Source: Tulasnella sp. 424
Taxonomy: Eukaryota; Basidiomycota; Agaricomycetes; Cantharellales; Tulasnellaceae
Assembly: GCA_019633425.1 (NCBI GenBank)
Contig: WSUB01000011.1
Coordinates: forward strand, 124,001 to 188,000
Direction: 5' to 3'
DNA: 64,000 nucleotides
Part shown: positions 56,495-64,000 of the stretch, in pieces
Layout of the letters: every line of letters starts with the position of its first letter
Numbering within the stretch: position 1 is the stretch's first letter
The notes under the pieces: generated by a model
What the model was told of the DNA's origin: nothing
The model's input: only the letters and a program-made list of their open reading frames with translations
The model's database searches: none
Program-made: the position numbers and the translations under genes

Positions 56495-58722
56495 ATGGCC
56501 AACAACGGTGCGACGAACGGAGCTCGTGGGGCCTCAGGCTTCCAGTCCATCAGGACTTTGGGATCTTATGTAGCGAGCGGCGTGCCTCTGGAGAGGCAAA
56601 AGTTGAGAAAGTATTCGTGGTTACCGGACGTCCTGCGCATTGAAGGATCTGTACGTCCCCCGCCAATTCATCCGCTTTTGGTCTTGCCCTAGCTCAAGAG
56701 CACTACTAACGATGGGTGGCCTGTTGTCGTGGTCGCATAGGTCATCGGAAGAATTTGGGGTCCGGTCTTGACGGTGACGCTCTTCTCTGTCGGCGTTGCC
56801 GTCGCGGAAGAGATATACGGGTATGAGACGAGCTTGTCCAATAGCGTCGTCCCGCTACTGTCGGTCGTCGTGGGTCTGTTGCTCGTGTTCAGGTGCGTTT
56901 AACCTTGCTCGTACCGGTCTGAATAAAGACAGTTAACGGAATTGGGTCTGTCGCATAGGAACGGGTATGTTCTTCCCCACCCTATTTACAGGAACTTGTG
57001 CAAGTAATATTGTTCGCTTACCATGATTTGGCTGAACGTCCCTATGTAGCACGAGTTACGACCGCTATTATGAAGGTTGGTCGTGATTTCCGGTTGGACT
57101 CTACGGATCTTCGCTGACCCAGCCAATCCTCATGACTTAGGCCGAAAGGATATTGGTTCCCTCACGTCTACCGTTCGTTCCTTCTGTTTGACCTTGATAT
57201 CAATAATCCTCGGTGCTGATCGAGAAAACTGGCGTATCTAGGTTCGCAACTTCTCTCGGATCGTTTGGATTCAAGCCGTCCCACCTCCCCCACCAAAGCA
57301 AGACGACACCCACCTTGGTATCAGCACTCCAGGATACGTCGCCGACGTCAAGGCCGAAAAGATATACCTCATCAAGCTCCTCTTATCTTTCGTCTACGCA
57401 ACCGTTCATCAGTGCGTTTGCGCTCTCTTACCGCTTCTCTCCAAAACTGATCCAACTCTCTTCGCCCCACTAATAGCTTGCGAGGGGAGACTGGAACCGA
57501 CTTCGAAGACTACGACGGCGTCCTTCCCGAAAACTTTACTTACCGCACTCCTGATCCATCCAAATACCTTGACGCGAACGCGCTCTTCAACCAATACGCA
57601 GCGTACTCTTCTATTGGAGGAGGCATCGGAGCACAAGTCCTTGTTCAAACTCGCCGACCTAGCTCGTCGGGTCGTCGTCGTTTGTCCAATGCTTCTTCGA
57701 ATCACGAGGAACAGCAGGTTAGGAGCGTTCCCTCGGTGGCCGTCATGTCGGATGATGAGACCGCCGGTCCGACGAACGGAGCTGCAAGCGAGAGAACTCC
57801 ATTGGTTTCGCATACCGCTGTGAACATTGGGGGACCGGCTGCTGCGGCTGCTTATTTGCCTCTGCCTCTTGTGTGAGTCTTCCCGTGGCGATAATGATGG
57901 AAAGAATTAGTGCGAACGGTTGACTAACTGTTACTGGGATTTCCGATCTTTCAAATCCAGCATCGCTCATGAAATTACGAAGACCATTTATGACTTTAAG
58001 AAGAAAGGATACATCGAGATTGGCGGACCAGCAGGTGTGTGATACTGTAGGGGACAACTGTCGAACAGCTTGAACTGAGTGATACAATCTCACACAGGTT
58101 ACAACACCATGAACACTATGTACGTCAGGGAGTCAGACGCTACTTAGCAACGTGGCTGACGTTTCTTCCTCGCGTATAGGGTAAACAGCATGGTCGACCA
58201 ACTCACGAACCTCGAGAGGGTTGCGACAACCCCAATTCCAACGTCCTGTTCGTGTCCTTTGCATATTGTGAACAATATCGTTTCGCTAACCAGGCCACGC
58301 ATCGAACCTGTAGACGGTATCCACCTCAAGCAATGCGTTACCCTCTACCTCTTCGCCTTGCCGTTCACCTTGGTGTCCACGATGCAGTGCGTGTCCTGCT
58401 GTTGGTCGCGGAACGACTTGTTCTAACCCCGACACGTTAATACCTAATAGCTGGAAGATGATCCCTCTTGTCACGCTCGTCGCGTTCACCCTAATGGGTA
58501 TCGAAGGTATCGCGGATGAAATCGAGATGCCATTCGGAAGAGATCAATCCGATTTACCTCTTGGTGAGATGAAACTTGGACCCCACTCGGACTCCAATTG
58601 CACCAGCTGATCGCGTTCCTCCAAATTCAGAACGCTTCTGTGGTGCTCTTCGAAGCGAAGTGGAATACCTTTTGACCACCATGCCCCAAGCCACCGAGCC
58701 CAGCCCTTTCAAGACTAGCTAA
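56495..58722 (+). CDS. Bestrophin / UPF0187-type anion channel
   Basis: Thirteen exons: 56495-56650, 56741-56892, 56959-56964, 57050-57075, 57141-57172, 57242-57411, 57477-57872, 57961-58034, 58098-58119, 58180-58247, 58314-58386, 58451-58563 and 58631-58722. They sum to 460 codons including stop, with phases agreeing at every junction. Family landmarks: WGPVLTVTLFSVGVAV, LLSVVVGLLLVF then RNGTSYDRYYEGRKD (across three introns), VRNFSRIVWIQA, LRGETG, IAHEITKTIYDF, GIHLKQCVTLYLFALPFTLV and MGIEGIADEIEMPFGRD. Bestrophin-fold proteins form pentameric chloride or anion channels. Fungal relatives are membrane proteins of little-studied role. The loop encoded by exon 7 (Ser/Arg-rich) is the variable part. 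Exon 3 is only 6 nt. All conserved blocks are present, so it should be functional. Confidence 0.85.
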
Positions 58723-58935
58723 ACGAGATGTGTTTTCTACAAGATGACGGAGGCCTTCGCCGCCGAACACAGCGAATTCCTTTGTATCTTTGCTTATTGC
58801 AATAAATCATATCAGAGTTCACCAGCAAGTGCGTGCATAGTGAGTCTAACCGAGTAGTACGGGGTTGTAGAATACAATAGGAAACAGTGAGCAAACCAAG
58901 AACAAGTGAAGATGACGACTATGATTAGTGAGAGT
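58723..58935. other. 3' junction of convergent genes
   Basis: About 210 bp between the stop codons of the channel gene and Spt6. No other feature was seen. Confidence 0.5.
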
Positions 58936-61900
58936 TCAGTAGCGGTTCGATCCCCAATCATTATTACTACGGCTATTTGCAGCATCGAGCCTTGCAGCTC
59001 GTGAAGGGTGCATACCGGCAGGAGCTCCTCCACCTGGAGGTGGTGGCGGGCCAGGTGGTCTTTGCGGGGCAGGAGATTGTCCCCAGTTTCCGCCTGCTGA
59101 GCTCGAAGCACCCCACAAACCTCCCGGAGCTGGAGGCGGTGCTCCCCATCCTCCACCACTTGCGGCTGCAGGAACGGGTGGACGGTTGCCACCACCGCCA
59201 GGACCAGGTGGGGCATAAGGGTTCGGTGTCTTTGCAGCTGACGCGGCGTAAGGATTCGGGGTTTTGCCCATGCTGGGATTCAGGCGACTTGAGGCATAAC
59301 CTGGGGTTTGATGAGATGACATGTGACCAGGAGTTGTTCCTCCTCCGCCGCGGCCAGGTGTCATGGCAGGCGTACGAGAAGAACCATACGGGGTTTGCGC
59401 CCCGGCGACGCCACCCATTCGACCGACCCTGTAATCAAGGAGACATCGTCAGTATTAAGGCGGTGGAAGGAAGATATGAAGATATCGAACTTGGTCTTGA
59501 AGCCATCACAAAGGTCTGCGACACTCCCGAACTCCTGTCCGTCTAGTTGATACCCGTTCGGAGTGACTTTGACGTGCTTATAGCAAGTTACAAATTAGAG
59601 CTCCGACGGGTGTGTATAGTGCACGAACGACGCTTACCAGCGTTTGAATCGGAGACATGGTATTGGCTTTGAAATGCAGGTTGAACCAGCCAGGTCGGGT
59701 ACGGTTGAAGCCGAAAGCGTAAACACTACGAGCGTTGCGCATACTCCTAATCTTTTGGTCCAGCTCGACATCTTCCAATGGAATTAATTAGGACAGGGAC
59801 AAGGACAGAGGATGTTTTGAAATACTCACGGATCTCCGAATCGGTACCTTTGTTAAACTTGTCGTGCGCTGTTAGCTCTTCCACTTTGCGTGCCATTGCT
59901 TTTACGTAGTTCACAATCAACTCGTCTAGATCCGAGAATTGGTATTTGCCCTCCACGACGAGGTGCGTCCCCACGTTCTGCGAAGTGATATCGGCGTTGG
60001 GTTCCACGACATCTGAAGAGAGGTGAGCGAGAATATTCAAGTAGCGTCCGAGCAGGCTTACCGATGTGCTGATACAATCCATTGTCAACCTTCCAAGTGA
60101 CAGCGAGGTGATCTGGACCTTTAGTCGACGGACGGATCACCACGTCACCGCGTTGTTGATGGCTGAGCAGCTCCTCCGCTTGCTTGTAATTGAGGTTGTG
60201 GAAGTTCGGATGCTTGATGATACGACGGATCTGATCGACTTCTCGGCGCTTCTTTCGGTCTGCAATATCCTTGTTCCGCTCCATAAGCACCTTATCATAG
60301 CACTCGTCCAGAGGAATACGGCGAGTGTGTGCGTCTCCGGTCTGGATGTCCATGGGTCGAGCAGAGAACTCCACGCGGAACTCGTCTACGTAGACGGCAA
60401 TGATTACTGCAGGGATTGTCTGGCCCTTCTGCACGACTTGTTCCGGAATTGCATGGCCGTCGTTCGAGAGGTACTTTGCGGCCAACACACCGTCGAGGCC
60501 CGAGTCCATCCGTACTGCCACGAAATTCGACTTGACCCGAACGACAGAGACTGAAACAATCTTGCCACGCTGCAGGGTAGACTCGGTCTCTCCAGTTAAC
60601 ATGGTGAGGATATCCCATTTGTCTGGCAAGATGAACTCCTTGCGACGCTCTCCGAACGGCCGGAGGAGTTCCTGTTTGATCATGTCGAGGGTATGTCGCT
60701 TTTCTTTCTGTTGAGTCTTGAACAGGGTGGCAGCGAAGTCATCCAAGTTGAGGACATTTAACTTCTTCGCATTGTCGGGATCCTCCATCAACTTGCCAAT
60801 AAGCTGTGCGGCGTGAGCGTCATCTTCAACATCATCTTGGTCGAATTCGAGAGCGTCGAGCGCCATCTGTTTGGCCAGGTCGTAGTCTTCGGGGTGGATT
60901 CGGGTATCGTCGAGAGGGTCTGGGACGGCGTCTGCTGAATCCTTGTTCTTCCGCTTCTTGGACGAGGACTTGCGATAGCTCATCTCCCGTGAGACGCGAA
61001 GGAAACCTGAGCTGTTCAGGAACACGGTCATCCCCAAAAGGTTTTCATGAATGAGTTGTGACCTGTTGACAAGTGTGCCTCCCTATAGACAACGCATGAG
61101 TGCATAGTCACGGAAGACCCAGGGTATACTTACGAGAGTCGAGACCCTCTGGATTAGCTGCTCGGCTTTCCGCGGACCCAAGCCCGCCACGAATGGGAGG
61201 AGAGTTTGGTAGTAGGAATCAATCACTGCGCGGTTGATGTCCACTCCTACTGTATTGACCATGTTGACCAGAGCACGTTCGAAAGCGACGAACAGCTTGT
61301 CTTTAGGAACCTGTTGATTGTCTTTAGACCGAGAAACAGGTAAATGGAAAGCAATGGAGCGTACCAAGGTCTGACATTCATCAAAACTGATCGCGGCCAA
61401 ATCAGAGCCAAGCGAAGCATACTCGTTCAATGGACTCTGGGCGTAGCGTCCCAACCCAACGCAGTACCTGCCAAGCAACGGGATGCGACCATACTCGTCC
61501 TCTGCCCGCTTGCTATGCTGGTACATACGAGCCACTTCGTCATTGACGTAGATGATGGGAGTCTTGCGCTCCTCCTTCTCCTTTGATTTCTCTTTTGCTT
61601 TTGGTCGTTCCGGGCTGGAAGGAGCTGGATTGGCAGCGGGCGTTTGTTCGGAAGAGGGATTGCTCCAGTCTCCGGAAGCTGCTCCAGAACCCCAATCACC
61701 GGTCGCAGCCCCTCCCCAAGAATCGGCGGTGGACGACTGAGGCGCGGGGGCACCCCAAGGATCATTGGACTGTGAACCCGTAGCGCCCCATGAATCGTTT
61801 GCCGGTGCACTCCAATTCCCGTTAGGCTCCGATGATGAAGCCTGCTGTTTGCTCGAAGACTGCCCATTTGGCGCTGCTTTGGCCTCCGAAGGATCTGGCG

Positions 61901-64000
61901 GTCCGTGTACCAGAAGCTTGACTTGGTCCATGAGTTTCTTTGTCGAAGCCGTGAAACCGCCAACAACGATGACATTCGGGTTCCGTCTCTCGACTAGTTT
62001 GGTGAATTGTTCCTTCAGCTCTTCGTCGAGAAGGTTATCCAACTTCAAGTGATCACGGAGATACCCTTCTTCGTCCAGCACGACAATGTGAACGGCATCC
62101 TTTTGCGGGTCACCCTTGCCCCACGAAACGGCCATAACCGAAGGAACGTAGCCGGGTTCGATGTCTTCTGTCCTATACGGTGCTCGGTTGATGCGCTAGA
62201 CCCCGCGAGGGCGTGAGGACTACGAAACCCGATTATACAAGAGAAACTTGACTTACGTCTTGCAGAGAATCGCCGCACTTTTTCGCTAGGCTATCTTCGA
62301 TCTCCTCTCGGAGCCACTCACGGGCCCACTTGATGCCTAATGGGAGCAGGTGCTTCTCGAGTGCCTCCGTGACAACCAACTTGCGCTGTGCGTTCCAAGC
62401 CTTGCTGACTGGACCGGTTCCGTCCGAGAAGAACGCGTTTGAGAGGTCTCTCTCGAGAACCTGCTGAGCCTGATCATGGAGCTTGATTTGTATTGTGATG
62501 AGATGGTCGTGCTCGGCTTGAAGGATGTGAAGGAATTGAGGCGAGTCCTTCATTTTCTCGATTGGCTTCTCTTTTAAGAATTTGAAGTTCTGATGTACCA
62601 TGGGTTTCAGTTGAGATATGGTACAGTAAATCAAGCCGCGGATTATTCATACGTACCATGTAAGGATGGAATTCGTCAATTTTCTCGTTGCCTTTCTCAG
62701 TCGGCAGGCAGGAAATGACCGCGCTTCCTTCGAACAAGCTGCGGATACGTTGTCGTACAAGAGGATCCTTGCCGATTTCCGTAGCTATGATGAGGCGTGC
62801 CAGCTCAAGCTGTTTCTCGGCATCTCTGGCCCCAGGACCATCTGTCGCGAATTCGTCGGCATAGGCCACAGGTGTGACGTCTTGATCGATGATGGGGCAT
62901 TTTTTGGATTTTGCGATGAAGTTGCGAACTATGTCAGGAGACGAGATGCCAAACCCCTGCGAAAGCGGAATCCTTAGTGCAAGGTTAACAGGTGGGATAA
63001 AGGTTGAGATCAACCTACTTCTGCAAGCTTTGACGCGATAGTCGACCTGGCAGTTTCGTATGGAGAAGTGCGTGTTGGTTTTTTTATGCGTTTAGAAACA
63101 TCAACGCTGTCGTCCTCTGGCATTTCCATCGCATCCTTCAGTGCCTGTCGATATTTCATCCCAAGCCATTCGCTCGCATCTGCGACAGCTTCGATAGAAT
63201 CAAGGTGATCTTTGAGGTCCGAGTCGAAGTAATCATCGTGCACTCCCATCTTCTCGTAGGTCTTGTAGAGCCCATCCCTTCTCTCCGTCAACGCGCGGAA
63301 CTTCATGCCGAGAATTCCGACTCGCCAAAGTTCGTCACGACTCAACAACTCGGTCATGACTCGCTTTTCGTAGTCGAAGTGACTAATAAGGTCGTGGTGG
63401 TGGGTGTAGATGTAAGGAACTTCAAAGTTGCGGATGAGCATGAACTCCAGGATTCGCGAAATGGCAATGATGAGGGGAGTAAGGAGAGCCTGGTGTGGTG
63501 CGCCTTGACGGAAAAAGTCCCGAGTAATACGAGGGGAAATGCGCATGGCAACCCATGCTGCGGCAGCCGAGAGGTGTTGCGAAAAATCGAAATCGTCGTG
63601 AAGGGCCAAGGTGGCGGATGGAGAAAGAGAGCTGGTTGAAAGTTGCATTCGCTCTGGAATGTCCGTCATCCGGATGATATCGTCATCTTCGGTGAGATGT
63701 CGAGCTTTGATTTCGGAAGGTTCGAAGACCTAGAAAGCCGGTCTCAGTATCTACCAAGAATTATGTCGAATTCACGTACGTCCGTGTATTTCATGTCAGG
63801 CTTGGCAGTCTCTTCGGTCTCCTCGTTCGCATCCTCGCCTTCGAGAGCCCAGTCATAGTCACGCCCGTCTCCGAAAACTTCGAAGATTTCGTCCCAAGCG
63901 CTAAAAGGTGTTTGCGGTTGGTATGAATGCTTCACCGTGAAGAAGAAAATGACACTCACGCAGGATCAATACCATCCATATCTGGTCTGGCACCCATCGC
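58936..64000 (-). CDS. SPT6: Transcription elongation factor Spt6 (5' part off window)
   Basis: Minus strand with several short introns; the N-terminus lies beyond 64000. In order from the right edge: acidic start of the visible part ([19 protein letters not shown]), helical core ([20 protein letters not shown] near 63270-63350; [25 protein letters not shown]), YqgF RNase H-like domain ([20 protein letters not shown] near 62075-62135), helix-hairpin-helix ([16 protein letters not shown] near 61150-61200), S1 domain ([20 protein letters not shown] near 60480-60540) and tandem SH2 ([12 protein letters not shown] near 60120-60150). The C-terminal tail (58936-59430) carries TPNPY repeats. Spt6 is a histone chaperone that travels with RNA polymerase II. 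Two WG-rich segments are odd: one between the YqgF strands (61655-61830) and one in the tail. Confidence 0.9.

Noticed and set aside
60066..60554. Plus-strand open frames opposite Spt6
   Set aside because: Antisense shadows of a strongly conserved coding region.

Overview
The window looks like nuclear DNA of a filamentous basidiomycete, most likely an Agaricomycete. Genes are broken by many short introns (mostly 50-80 nt, GT-AG). Markers of fungal nuclear DNA are present: Spt6, a bestrophin-type channel, a vacuolar Ca2+/H+ antiporter, PAN1-like EH proteins, F-box proteins, and kinases carrying an HGDLK catalytic loop. I cannot name the species. No virus, bacterial mobile element, CRISPR array or rRNA was seen.

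Left part (1-16.7 kb) is repeat-rich and decayed. An F-box gene unit occurs four times: intact at 2443 and 15613, frameshifted at 7045, relic at 14595. A DHX35-type RNA helicase fragment (3786-6540) with a charge-reversed Walker A lysine and several frameshifts is trapped between two units. A four-exon SAM methyltransferase (8986-10163) appears intact. Noncoding blocks at 1-1.7 kb and 11.75-14.5 kb are diverged copies of each other.

16.8-23.2 kb holds a head-to-tail array of four minus-strand paralogs of an unrecognised single-pass membrane protein family. Three more members lie at 42.5, 44.8 and 54.9 kb and two relics at 3.6 and 32.5 kb. A Ca2+/H+ antiporter (23.8-26.4 kb), a 278-bp tandem repeat (27.8-28.5 kb), an unrecognised gene, an HGD-type kinase (29.5-30.8 kb) and a 222-residue orphan follow.

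32.5-41.1 kb carries three PAN1-like EH-domain genes in tandem: one with two EH domains but no normal C-terminus, one with decayed EH domains, and one with a single EH domain. They are separated by duplicated flanks and an assembly gap.

46.5-53.6 kb is the most unusual part: two convergent genes that each fuse a protein kinase to a TPR array. The first has sixteen 120-bp repeats, several nearly identical at DNA level. They are flanked by members of the membrane family. I regard these kinase-TPR genes as candidate recognition or allorecognition receptors (inference). The right end is conserved: a 13-exon bestrophin-like channel with a 6-nt micro-exon, then Spt6 on the minus strand running off the window, with WG-rich segments. 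All exon models come from reading splice sites and frame by eye; models whose exons sum to a multiple of three and join conserved motifs are given higher confidence.
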